From Pseudoalteromonas luteoviolacea S2607 (lineage in GTDB: Bacteria; Pseudomonadota; Gammaproteobacteria; Enterobacterales; Alteromonadaceae): a stretch of 64,000 bases of DNA. The translations under genes were made by a program, and so were the position numbers. The notes under the pieces were generated by a model. The model was not told the origin of the DNA. It saw only the letters and a program-made list of their open reading frames with translations, and searched no databases. The stretch lies in NCBI RefSeq assembly GCF_001625575.1, contig NZ_AUXV01000072.1, positions 354,628-418,627 on the forward strand. The letters run 5' to 3'. This document shows positions 52,472 through 61,182 of the stretch, one piece after another. Within the stretch, counting starts at the first letter, position 1; each line of letters starts with the position of its first letter.

Positions 52472-53782
52472 CTATTGATTAAAAAGATCTAAGGCGCTGG
52501 CCGTCATAGCACGCACACCTGTTTTGATGGCCAAAGGGTAATCAGGTGCAAACTTACTTGAGTGCAAAGAGGGTAAAGGCTCTCCATTTTGCTGAGCACG
52601 CTGGTACTCTTGCGGGTTGACACCACCTAGCCAAAAAATGGTAATTGGAATATTGTCCTCTGTGCGGCCATACAAACCGAAATCTTCCCCTGCCATGACA
52701 GGCTCAGACTTTACAACCTGAGAGGCCCCCAACTCATTGCGAATGCTTTCAGTTACTCGGTTAGCAAGGGCCGGTTCATTGTAAGTGGATGGAATACTTT
52801 CCTTTTCGTGTACATATACAATGGGGGCTAGCGAGTCAGGTAAGCCCGCACTCTGAGCGATCCCTTTGGTTAAGCGCTCCAAAGCCGCAATTTGTTGATC
52901 GCGAACTTCTCTGTCATAAGATCTCAAAGTCAGTTGCAACTTAACTTCATTAGAAATGATATTATGCTTTGACCCACCATGAATGGATCCCACAGTGATC
53001 ACAGAAGGCTTTAACGGTGAGATCTCTCGGCTGGTTATTGTCTGGATCCCTAGCACAATACGCGATGCTAACACGACCGGATCTACCGTGGTGTGAGGGT
53101 ACGCACCATGACCGCCCTTCCCCTTAACAATGATGTCCACTGAGTCAACATTTGCCAACGCGTAACCCGGTGATATCGCGACCTTACCCGCAGGTAATGC
53201 AGCGCTAACGTGTAACCCTAAGACATGATCTGGCTTTGCAAACTTGCTAAACAGTCCTTCTTTTATCATGGCTTTTGCACCTGCACCCACTTCTTCTGCT
53301 GGTTGTGCGACCATCATTAAAGTGCCCTGCCATTGCTGTTTATGTGCCACCAACTGTTCTGCAGCCCCAATAAAACTGGTCATATGAATATCATGGCCGC
53401 AGCCATGCATTACACCCACAGTATTGTTATTGGCATCTTTTACTTTCACTTTTGATGCGTATGGCTTGCCTGTTTGCTCTACAATTGGCAGTCCATCAGT
53501 ATCTGCGCGGATCATCACAGTCGGGCCTTCACCATTTTTTAGCAAGCCTACAACGCCAAATCCACCCACCTGTTCAGTTACCTGGAAACCTAATTGTTTG
53601 AGCTCACTCGCCAGCCGTGCACCTGTTTTTTGTTCTTGAAGAGATAATTCAGGGTTTTGGTGTAGATGCAGGTAAAGCTCCTCAAGCGCTGGCATAGCAC
53701 GAGTTACCTGTTGATCCAACGTGCTAGCCATAATCGAGCTAGCACTACAAAGTAACGCAAAAGACGTGATCAGTGTTTTCAT
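52472..53782 (-). CDS. Exported M20 family amidohydrolase
   Basis: A metallopeptidase-type amidohydrolase of about 436 residues. I chose ATG 53782, which opens a signal peptide (MKTLITSFALLCSASSIMAS), over a longer frame to 53893. Metal-binding motifs are MIRADTDGLPIVEQT, GVMHGCGHDIHMTSFIGAAE and AQPAEEVGAGAKAMI. It resembles hippurate/N-acyl-amino-acid hydrolases. The signal peptide suggests a periplasmic location. It is a single gene, convergent with rluA. Confidence 0.85.
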   Translation of the reverse strand: MKTLITSFALLCSASSIMASTLDQQVTRAMPALEELYLHLHQNPELSLQEQKTGARLASELKQLGFQVTEQVGGFGVVGLLKNGEGPTVMIRADTDGLPIVEQTGKPYASKVKVKDANNNTVGVMHGCGHDIHMTSFIGAAEQLVAHKQQWQGTLMMVAQPAEEVGAGAKAMIKEGLFSKFAKPDHVLGLHVSAALPAGKVAISPGYALANVDSVDIIVKGKGGHGAYPHTTVDPVVLASRIVLGIQTITSREISPLKPSVITVGSIHGGSKHNIISNEVKLQLTLRSYDREVRDQQIAALERLTKGIAQSAGLPDSLAPIVYVHEKESIPSTYNEPALANRVTESIRNELGASQVVKSEPVMAGEDFGLYGRTEDNIPITIFWLGGVNPQEYQRAQQNGEPLPSLHSSKFAPDYPLAIKTGVRAMTASALDLFNQ

Positions 53783-53960
53783 AAAATTATTATTATTGAG
53801 CATATGTGTCATACCAGATTGCAAACAAAAGCGCACAATTGCAACTACTTTATGAAGCGCTTTTAGGTTTGGATCAAACTCCCTTCGATTCATGCTTTTG
53901 ATCTACCATTTTGCGAGGCCTTTGCTAAGCTTAAAATCTCTATAGGGGGATTTTCATACT

Positions 53961-55154
53961 GTGAAAACAATAAATATCAAAGATTTAGAACCTGGCATGT
54001 TTGTTGTGGGCGTGATTAAACAAGCTGGCCATGTCAGAGTGAAAAACCAAGGTTGGGTAAGGGATGAAAAAGGGATCAAAAGCTTGATCCAATCCGGCGT
54101 GCTCGAAGTGGAGATCGATCCGGATAAAACCTTACATCATACTCAAGAAGAGATCCCCATCGCGGAAGAGGTTGTGCAACCTGTTAAAGCCGACCCTTGG
54201 CATAAGTCAGTGCCTGTTGAAGCAGAGTTGGGGCAAGCAACTAAAATGTACGAGCAAGCAAAACAGCTACAAGAAAAAGCTTTTAGTGATATTCGCGATG
54301 GGCGATCTATCAATGTCACAGAGTTCAAAGAGACGGCTTCTGGATTTATTGACTCAGTATTTAGAAACCAAGATGCTCTGGCCTGTATTGCTCGGATCCG
54401 TGATAAAGATGGTTACCTACTGGAACACTCCCTGAATGTGTCCATTTTAATGAGTATTTTCGCCAAGCATCTTGGCTTTGATAGAGCGCTCATTGAAGAG
54501 CTTGCCACTGGGGCCTTGCTTCACGATATCGGCAAAATCAAAATTCCTGATGATATCTTACAAAAACCTGAAAAACTCAGTGACAATGAGTTTGAAGTCA
54601 TGAGAGAGCATGCTAAGTTCAGCCACGACATCGTCAAAGATAGCGGACTAGGCGACATTGCTACTGAGATTGCAGGGTTTCACCATGAACGACTGAATGG
54701 CACGGGTTATCCATATGCGATAAAAGGCGAAGAGCTCTCGCAATATGTGCGTATGATCTCCATTGTCGATGTATACGATGCATTGACAGCTGAGCGAGTA
54801 TACAAAATAGGTATGACCCCTATTCAAGCATTTAAAAAGCTCAAGGCAGGCTGCCCACATGAGTTTGATGAAACATTGCTCAATCAGTTTATCCACTGCA
54901 TTGGAATGTACCCCGTTGGTACCTTAGTTAAGCTCAAAAGCCACCGAGTTGGCATCGTTGCAGCGAGTAACCCGGACTCACCGCTTCAACCTGTCGTCAA
55001 AGTATTTTATAACGCTAAAAATATGTTTCATGTTGAAGTACGAGATGTTGATCTCAGTGACAAGCGTATTGATGATGAGTTAGAAGCTGCGGTCAAGCCG
55101 GAAGAATTCGGCTTGGATTTGATTAAATTCTTCCGCCATTCGATGCTACCTTAG
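53961..55154 (+). CDS. DUF3391 HD-GYP cyclic-di-GMP phosphodiesterase-like protein
   Basis: A 397-residue protein with GTG start preceded by AGGGGG. N-terminal DUF3391 domain (residues 1-120), HD-GYP domain (145-330) with LLHDIGKIKIPDDIL (HD) and HHERLNGTGYP (GYP). It probably hydrolyses c-di-GMP to GMP; the conserved GYP triad argues for activity. The stop codon lies inside an inverted repeat at 55145-55175. Confidence 0.9.
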   Translation: MKTINIKDLEPGMFVVGVIKQAGHVRVKNQGWVRDEKGIKSLIQSGVLEVEIDPDKTLHHTQEEIPIAEEVVQPVKADPWHKSVPVEAELGQATKMYEQAKQLQEKAFSDIRDGRSINVTEFKETASGFIDSVFRNQDALACIARIRDKDGYLLEHSLNVSILMSIFAKHLGFDRALIEELATGALLHDIGKIKIPDDILQKPEKLSDNEFEVMREHAKFSHDIVKDSGLGDIATEIAGFHHERLNGTGYPYAIKGEELSQYVRMISIVDVYDALTAERVYKIGMTPIQAFKKLKAGCPHEFDETLLNQFIHCIGMYPVGTLVKLKSHRVGIVAASNPDSPLQPVVKVFYNAKNMFHVEVRDVDLSDKRIDDELEAAVKPEEFGLDLIKFFRHSMLP

Positions 55155-55175
55155 CATATAACGCGCTAAGGTAGC
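55145..55175. terminator. Inverted repeat over the HD-GYP stop codon
   Basis: A perfect 11-bp inverted repeat, GCTACCTTAGC (55145-55155) and its complement (55165-55175), covers the HD-GYP stop codon. The gene is convergent with the gspB-like gene. There is no T-run, so a mRNA-end or transcription-collision role is uncertain. Confidence 0.4.
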
Positions 55176-55189
55176 TGATTGCGATTAGA

Positions 55190-56275
55190 TTATGGGATCC
55201 AGTCTTGCATTGCGCTCAGGGTGAACTCTATGCCATCAAAATCAAATAACGCTTGCTCGGGTGTGATCTCGACAATAGTCAATGCGCCTAGATTATCGCC
55301 CTCATACAGTTCACGATTATTCAGTTTAATCCAGCGTTTTTCGGGCTCGGTAGCATAAATGTGTGCTTGATATCGCAAAGATGGAATGCTGTTTTGCAGT
55401 CGTGGTGGCAATAGTTCTATCGGTGTTGCATTGGCAGTCCCACGGCTAGTAGATACAACATCTCCGTCTGCACTTGCCTCTCGATAGCTTGTCGGTTGCG
55501 TCTCAGCAACAGCTTGCGCAAAAGCTTGCTTTAGCTCGTCTGAGACATTGTCTAATTCTTCCTCTTGCTGCGCCTCAGTGGTCACATTATTTTGAGTCAT
55601 GCCGTTTAATGGTGCGCCCACAACACGATACTGCCCCATATTTTGATTGTTCATCGTCGCCATAGGTTGCTGCGCATAACCCATATTGGGTTGAATGAAT
55701 TGTTGATTGGGTACAAACTGTTGCATTTGCGGAGTCTGACCCTGCACAGGGACATTTATCACCTGACCTTGACTATTCACTGGTACTAGCTGTTGTGAAT
55801 ACACTGCTCGACCACTGGCATCAAAACCGACCTGCACTGACATCCATTGATAACTCATTTGATTGTTGATAGCAGTGTTGAACTGTGGCTGCATCTGCAC
55901 AGGCACTTGTGCCATCACCTGCCCTGTTTGGGAGAGCGGTTGCGTGGCTATATTTGTGGCGGGAGCAACCTGTGTTGCAGGCTTACTAGATGGGGCAGCC
56001 GGCTTTTCTGCTACGGGTGGTTGTTCCGTATTTTCAGCCTCTGTTTCAGTTGCTACAGCCAAAGTAGTCGCCTTTTCTACATGAGGCTCAGATTGCACAG
56101 ACTGGCCTACCATAAAGCCAGCTCCCAATGCGCATACAGTTAGAAGTCCACCACCTAACCCCATGCTCAGACGCTTATAAAACGCTACTTGTGCACTTTG
56201 TCGCGCCTGCACATAATCTTGCTCAGACTTTGATTGTTGTTGTGATTGTTTTAATGCGTTGACAAGATAAGACAT
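55190..56275 (-). CDS. GspB-like general secretion pathway protein
   Basis: A 361-residue protein. Short cytoplasmic N-terminus (MSYLVNALKQSQQQSKSE), one TM near residue 37-57, a long Gln/Pro-rich periplasmic linker, and a C-terminal GspB domain (LPPRLQNSIPSLRYQAHIYA, then RWIKLNNRELYEGD). It starts nine bases after the ExeA-like ATPase gene. With GspA it helps assemble the type II secretion secretin in Aeromonas-type systems. Confidence 0.82.
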   Translation of the reverse strand: MSYLVNALKQSQQQSKSEQDYVQARQSAQVAFYKRLSMGLGGGLLTVCALGAGFMVGQSVQSEPHVEKATTLAVATETEAENTEQPPVAEKPAAPSSKPATQVAPATNIATQPLSQTGQVMAQVPVQMQPQFNTAINNQMSYQWMSVQVGFDASGRAVYSQQLVPVNSQGQVINVPVQGQTPQMQQFVPNQQFIQPNMGYAQQPMATMNNQNMGQYRVVGAPLNGMTQNNVTTEAQQEEELDNVSDELKQAFAQAVAETQPTSYREASADGDVVSTSRGTANATPIELLPPRLQNSIPSLRYQAHIYATEPEKRWIKLNNRELYEGDNLGALTIVEITPEQALFDFDGIEFTLSAMQDWIP

Positions 56276-56284
56276 AGTGCACCA

Positions 56285-57199
56285 TTAAAATATAAATGAA
56301 AGACCAAAGCCGCAGGCAAACATCGCCGCAACCCAGCCAGAAACCAAAGCAGGCACATTCAGTGCTCTTTTTTGTTGCTCTGGAATTAGATTCAGCGGCA
56401 AGGCTTCTTTTGCAGCTTCTTGTGCTATTTGCTTACTGACCTCTTGTTGCTGCGCCGAGTAAGCGCCCAACAAACAACGATCAGCAAGTAAGTTAATCAG
56501 CCTTGGGATCCCCGCCGTAACCTGATGAATATATTGGATCGATTGATCACTAAATAGGTTGGCTTCACACCCAGCTTTATTGAGCCGGTGCTTAATATAT
56601 GAAAAAACCTGCGATTCTGTTAAAGGCAATAAATGATATCGTGCTGTGATCCTTTGGGCTAACTGACGTAACTCGTTGCGCTGGAGTAATTGCTGTAATT
56701 CTGGCTGCCCAACCAACACTATTTGTAGTAACTTTTTGTGGTCAGTTTCTAAATTAGTTAATAAGCGTAATTGTTCAAGTACCTCAGCAGCCAAGTGCTG
56801 AGCTTCATCGATAATCAGCATGGTGTGGCCACCCTGCTCATGATTTTCCAGTAATCTCGCTTTTATTACATCAGTCAAAGACTTTAATGACGCTTCTTTA
56901 GCATCGTACTCGATGTTGAGCTCATCACAGATACTGGCTAGTAGCTCCATTTCCGACAATGCCGGATTCAATACGAATGCAACCTGAGTTGATTCGGGCA
57001 ACTGCGCTAACATACTCCGCGTTACGGTGGTTTTCCCCGTTCCCACTTCCCCTGTTAGTAGTACAAAGCCGCCAGCATCCCCAAGTCCATAGGTTAAATG
57101 TGCCAACGCTTCTTTGTGGCGATCACTTAAAAATAGAAACTCAGGATTCGGCGCAATTGAAAACGGTTTCTCCGTTAAACCAAAGTAGCGTAAATACAC
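56285..57199 (-). CDS. ExeA/GspA-like AAA ATPase
   Basis: A 304-residue AAA ATPase: MYLRYFGLTEKPFSIAPNPEF at the start (characteristic), Walker A LLTGEVGTGKTTV, Walker B TMLIIDEAQHL. A C-terminal TM segment (LVSGWVAAMFACGFGLSFIF) ends the protein; the peptidoglycan-binding domain of Aeromonas ExeA (547 residues) is absent. It pairs with the gspB-like gene downstream, so role in secretin or pilus assembly is inferred. Confidence 0.82.
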   Translation of the reverse strand: MYLRYFGLTEKPFSIAPNPEFLFLSDRHKEALAHLTYGLGDAGGFVLLTGEVGTGKTTVTRSMLAQLPESTQVAFVLNPALSEMELLASICDELNIEYDAKEASLKSLTDVIKARLLENHEQGGHTMLIIDEAQHLAAEVLEQLRLLTNLETDHKKLLQIVLVGQPELQQLLQRNELRQLAQRITARYHLLPLTESQVFSYIKHRLNKAGCEANLFSDQSIQYIHQVTAGIPRLINLLADRCLLGAYSAQQQEVSKQIAQEAAKEALPLNLIPEQQKRALNVPALVSGWVAAMFACGFGLSFIF

Positions 57200-57372
57200 G
57201 ATATGTCTCTTTATTGTTAGAATGCTGCCTATAATGGCAAAAAATCACTTTAAGTTAAAACATTGTTTGCTTAATCGCCCCTGAATTTTTCATGAATTTA
57301 GGAACAAACATTTTAAACTCAGAGTGATAGTGTCATAGTAGAATATCAATAAAAGATGTATTTAGGATTGCT

Positions 57373-58482
57373 ATGAAGGTGTACTTGGTGGGCGGCGCAG
57401 TCAGAGACAAATTGCTCGGCCGACCCATTTTAGAGCGAGATTATGTGGTCGTTGGTGCCACAATCAGAGAGATGCTAAAACTTGGCTACCAACAAGTAGG
57501 TAAAGACTTTCCGGTTTTTTTGCACCCCCAGAGCAAAGATGAACATGCTCTAGCTCGTACTGAGCGCAAGCAGGGACAAGGCTACACAGGGTTTATTTGC
57601 GATTTTGCTCCAACGATTACACTTGAAGATGATCTGATCCGCCGAGATCTGACAGTCAATGCGATAGCAGAAGATGATCAGGGTAATTTGATTGATCCCT
57701 ATCATGGTAAAGCCGATCTCGACAACAAGATCCTACGCCATGTAAGTGACGCCTTTAGTGAAGATCCACTGAGGATTTTGCGAGTTGCCAGATTTGCAGC
57801 CCGATATAACCACTTGGGCTTTACCATTGCTCAAGACACTCTCCAGTTAATGAGTAATATGGTTGCTGCGGGAGAGCTTAAAACGCTCACCAAAGAGCGT
57901 GTGTGGATGGAAATAGAAAAATCACTCAAAGATGGGGCTATTCACATCTTCACCAATGTTTTATCTGATCTCAATGCCTTGTCTTATGTGACTCCTTGGC
58001 AAACACACTGGGATCAAAATACGGCAAATACGATTGCCGATCAGATATCCAAGTTAGATCAAAATAACGAAACCTATCTGAGATCTGCGTTTAGTCTGTG
58101 GCAATATCATTCAGATCTGAATGGCTACGATTTAGAGCAAACGCATAAGATCCCAAAAGCCTATGCGGATACCCTGCGCGACCTTCAAACGAACTTACCA
58201 TTTTTACAATCAGTAGATTGGCATGCAGAAACTGTGATGACCATTTTAAACCAACTAGATGCATGGCGTCGCCCAGAGCGCTTAAGTGTGTTTATAAACA
58301 CTGTACGAGTCATTGATGATCACTGCGCTGACAAAGCCATTGAACTCAACAAATCATACAAAGCAGCCAGCAATGTGAAAGCACAAGAAGTCATCGAATT
58401 AGGTGCCCAAGGACCAGAAATTAAAAAAGAAATGGATAAGCTGAAATTAAAGCGCATCCAGAGCCTATTAGACCTAAACTAA
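57373..58482 (+). CDS. cca: CCA-adding tRNA nucleotidyltransferase
   Basis: A 369-residue class II tRNA nucleotidyltransferase. MKVYLVGGAVRDKLLGRP with RDYVVVG (catalytic DxD region reads ERDYVV), RRDLTVNAIA, and EDPLRILRVARFAARY are conserved blocks. It is shorter than E. coli Cca (412) and lacks the C-terminal HD phosphohydrolase. It repairs or adds the 3' CCA end of tRNAs. Confidence 0.93.
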   Translation: MKVYLVGGAVRDKLLGRPILERDYVVVGATIREMLKLGYQQVGKDFPVFLHPQSKDEHALARTERKQGQGYTGFICDFAPTITLEDDLIRRDLTVNAIAEDDQGNLIDPYHGKADLDNKILRHVSDAFSEDPLRILRVARFAARYNHLGFTIAQDTLQLMSNMVAAGELKTLTKERVWMEIEKSLKDGAIHIFTNVLSDLNALSYVTPWQTHWDQNTANTIADQISKLDQNNETYLRSAFSLWQYHSDLNGYDLEQTHKIPKAYADTLRDLQTNLPFLQSVDWHAETVMTILNQLDAWRRPERLSVFINTVRVIDDHCADKAIELNKSYKAASNVKAQEVIELGAQGPEIKKEMDKLKLKRIQSLLDLN

Positions 58483-58706
58483 ACTTACATTGGGGAGTGC
58501 AATCATTCAGTCTGCACTCTCACTCAATCAGACCTCCATTAAATTGTACAAAAAACAACTAAATTTTTAATCTTGTACAATGTCATAAAATTTAACTTGA
58601 TCACAAAACAAACAAATATATATAGTACCTATAACATATATAACAATTTATACACACAAGGTCTATTGACCAAAACCTACATTTAAAAACATGAAAAGGA
58701 ATTGCA

Positions 58707-61076
58707 ATGCATAAAAAGCATCAGCTTGCCGCTGCCATTACTGGTATTCTATTTTCCACATTGTCTAGCACATCTGTATTGGCGCAGGTCACTCACCCTA
58801 AAATGGTGACAGCACCAGCTTCTAGCACAGTCGTCAAAGACAGCTATATTGTCGTATTTGAAACACCAAATACCATTGCAGCTGACACCTTAACAGCAAG
58901 AGCTGATTTCAATAGGGTCCAAAGTCAAAACTTGGTGAATCAACACAACATCAAACTAGAAAAAACTTACTCTGCAACCCTTAACGGCGCGCTAGTAACA
59001 GCATCAAAATCTCAGCTTTCTGCATTACTTTCAGATCCGAATGTAGCCTTCATTGAGCCAAACCGAGTTATCACCTTAGATGCGACAGTCAGTGCAAAAC
59101 AATCAAATGCCACATGGGGTCTAGACAGAATCGACCAACGTGCCCTGCCGCTTGATTCAAACTATGTATATAACTTCACAGGTTCAAATGTGACTGCTTA
59201 TGTTTTAGACACCGGTATTCAGGTTGACCACACCGAGTTTAATGGCCGTGCCACGAGCGGATTCGACTTTGTCGATAATGATAACAACGCTGATGATTGT
59301 CATGGCCACGGAACGCATGTTGCAGGTACTATTGGCGGCGAAACCTACGGTGTTGCTAAGAATGTTGACTTAGTCGGCGTACGAGTATTTAACTGCCAAG
59401 GAAGCAGTTCATTAGCCACTATCATTGATGGTGTTGAATGGGTTACGGCAAATGCGACATTGCCTGCTGTTGCTAATATGAGTTTCCGTACACCTGTCAG
59501 TGCAGCGCTAAATAATGCGGTTCAAGCAAGTATTAACCACGGGGTCTCAATGGTCGCAGCTGCGGGTAACGATAATGGCAATGCCTGTAACATCTCTCCA
59601 GCAAGTGCGCCAAACGCTATCACAGTAGCTGCATCAACGAATACAGATCAGCGCGCTAGCTTCTCAAATTTTGGTAATTGTGTCGATATTTTTGCACCAG
59701 GACAAAGCATCACTTCTGCTTGGATAAACAATGGTGTAAGTACCATCAGTGGTACGTCGATGGCAGCGCCACACGTTGCCGGTGTTGCCGCACTTCACCT
59801 ACAGCAGTCGCCTAACCTGACGCCAGCGCAAGTGACTGCAAGAATACTAGGTGATTCAACTACCAACGAAATTGGCGATCCACAAGGTTCACCTAACCGC
59901 TTGCTATATTCTATTCACGAAACTCAACAGCCACCGTATAGCCAATGGGTAGGCGCATATGGCTATACAGCTGGGGGCTGGCGAGTAGAAAACCACCCAC
60001 GCATGATGGCGGACGTAAATGGCGATGGTAAAAAAGATGTGGTTGGCTTTGCCAATGCAGGAGTTTACGTGTCACTTTCAAATGGCGCATCGTTCTCTTC
60101 TCCACGTAAATGGGTAGGCTCATTTGGATACTCGGCTGGTGGTTGGAGAGTTGAGAACCACCCACGTATGATGGCAGATGTAAACGGCGATGGCCGTGAT
60201 GACGTTGTAGGCTTTGCTAATGCTGGTGTGTATGTATCATTGTCGACTGGTTCAAGCTTTACCCCACAACAAAAGTGGATCGGCAGCTTTGGCTATAGTG
60301 CCGGCGGATGGCGTACCAATCAGCACCCTCGTATGATGGCTGATGTAAATGGCGATGGTAAACAAGACGTTGTTGGCTTTGCTAACGCAGGGGTTTATGT
60401 TGCAGTTTCGACAGGAACAAGCTTTGGCCCAATGCGCCAGTGGGTTGGTAGCTATGGCTACACAGCTGGTGGTTGGCGTGTAGAGAACCACCCTCGCATG
60501 ATGGCTGACGTGAATGGCGATGGCAAACAAGACGTTGTCGGCTTTGCAAATGCAGGCGTTTATGTGTCGCTTTCTAATGGTTCATCGTTCAGTTCACCTC
60601 AAAAATGGATAAGTAACTTTGGTTATAGTGCAGGCGGCTGGCGCGTTCAAAACCACCCTCGCTTTATGGCTGATGTAAATGGTGATGGTCGCGATGACGT
60701 GGTAGGGTTTGCTAATGCAGGTGTGTATGTTGCACTTTCAACAGGCACAGGATTCAGCCCAATGCGCCAATGGGTAAATAACTATGGCTATACGGCTGGT
60801 GGCTGGCGCGTTGAAAACCACCCTCGATACCTTGCTGATGTAAATGGCGATGGCAAGAAGGATGTAGTTGGTTTTGCAAATGCAGGAGTATACATTTCAA
60901 CATCGAATGGCAGTAGCTTCTCGGCGCCTAAACGCGTCGTAGATAACTTTGGCTATAGTGCTGGCGGATGGCGAGTACAGCAGCACCCACGGATGATGGC
61001 TGACGTAAATGGTGATGGCACAGAAGATGTCGTAGGTTTTGCAAACGCAGGTGTTTACGTTGCACCAATGAAGTAA
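58707..61076 (+). CDS. Secreted subtilisin-like (S8) serine protease with seven C-terminal repeats
   Basis: A 789-residue exported protease. Signal peptide (about residues 1-26), I9 propeptide (about 45-128; SYIVVFETPN...VAFIEPNRV), S8 catalytic domain (about 135-405) with Asp in AYVLDTGIQVDHTEF, His in GHGTHVAGTIGG and Ser in GTSMAAPHVAGVAAL, proteinase K-like. Residues 413-787 hold seven repeats of about 56 residues, each with GYxAGGWR and DVNGDGxxDVVGFANAG (FG-GAP/VCBS-like calcium loops). AAGGA precedes the ATG. It is probably a secreted scavenging protease; the repeats may bind substrate or calcium. Confidence 0.93.
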   Translation: MHKKHQLAAAITGILFSTLSSTSVLAQVTHPKMVTAPASSTVVKDSYIVVFETPNTIAADTLTARADFNRVQSQNLVNQHNIKLEKTYSATLNGALVTASKSQLSALLSDPNVAFIEPNRVITLDATVSAKQSNATWGLDRIDQRALPLDSNYVYNFTGSNVTAYVLDTGIQVDHTEFNGRATSGFDFVDNDNNADDCHGHGTHVAGTIGGETYGVAKNVDLVGVRVFNCQGSSSLATIIDGVEWVTANATLPAVANMSFRTPVSAALNNAVQASINHGVSMVAAAGNDNGNACNISPASAPNAITVAASTNTDQRASFSNFGNCVDIFAPGQSITSAWINNGVSTISGTSMAAPHVAGVAALHLQQSPNLTPAQVTARILGDSTTNEIGDPQGSPNRLLYSIHETQQPPYSQWVGAYGYTAGGWRVENHPRMMADVNGDGKKDVVGFANAGVYVSLSNGASFSSPRKWVGSFGYSAGGWRVENHPRMMADVNGDGRDDVVGFANAGVYVSLSTGSSFTPQQKWIGSFGYSAGGWRTNQHPRMMADVNGDGKQDVVGFANAGVYVAVSTGTSFGPMRQWVGSYGYTAGGWRVENHPRMMADVNGDGKQDVVGFANAGVYVSLSNGSSFSSPQKWISNFGYSAGGWRVQNHPRFMADVNGDGRDDVVGFANAGVYVALSTGTGFSPMRQWVNNYGYTAGGWRVENHPRYLADVNGDGKKDVVGFANAGVYISTSNGSSFSAPKRVVDNFGYSAGGWRVQQHPRMMADVNGDGTEDVVGFANAGVYVAPMK
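59941..61070 (+). repeat. Seven tandem 168-bp coding repeats
   Basis: Seven in-frame repeats of 56 codons encode GYxAGGWR...HPRxMADVNGDGxxDVVGFANAGVYV. The order of variant start motifs is YGYT, FGYS, FGYS, YGYT, FGYS, YGYT, FGYS, with differing synonymous codons, so the array is not a recent DNA duplication. Confidence 0.9.
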
Positions 61077-61120
61077 TAATAAATATTTTGGGTTTATTGA
61101 AATCAATAAGCCCCAAATAC

Positions 61121-61148
61121 AAAAAACCCGGCAATCGCCGGGTTTTTT
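61121..61148. terminator. Bidirectional terminator, protease/lpdA
   Basis: AAAAAACCCGGC (61121-61132) pairs with GCCGGGTTTTTT (61137-61148), a 12-bp perfect stem between convergent genes with T-runs on both strands. Confidence 0.9.
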
Positions 61149-61182
61149 AATCGCGATTCGCGAAAATCAAAAAGAAGTTAGA

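Noticed and set aside
53783..53893. Longer N-terminus for the M20 amidohydrolase
   Set aside because: The extension would bury a clear signal peptide; ATG 53782 is favoured.
59941..61070. Direct repeats as a CRISPR or other non-coding array
   Set aside because: Units are 168 bp, diverged in third positions and in frame with the protease; they are protein repeats.
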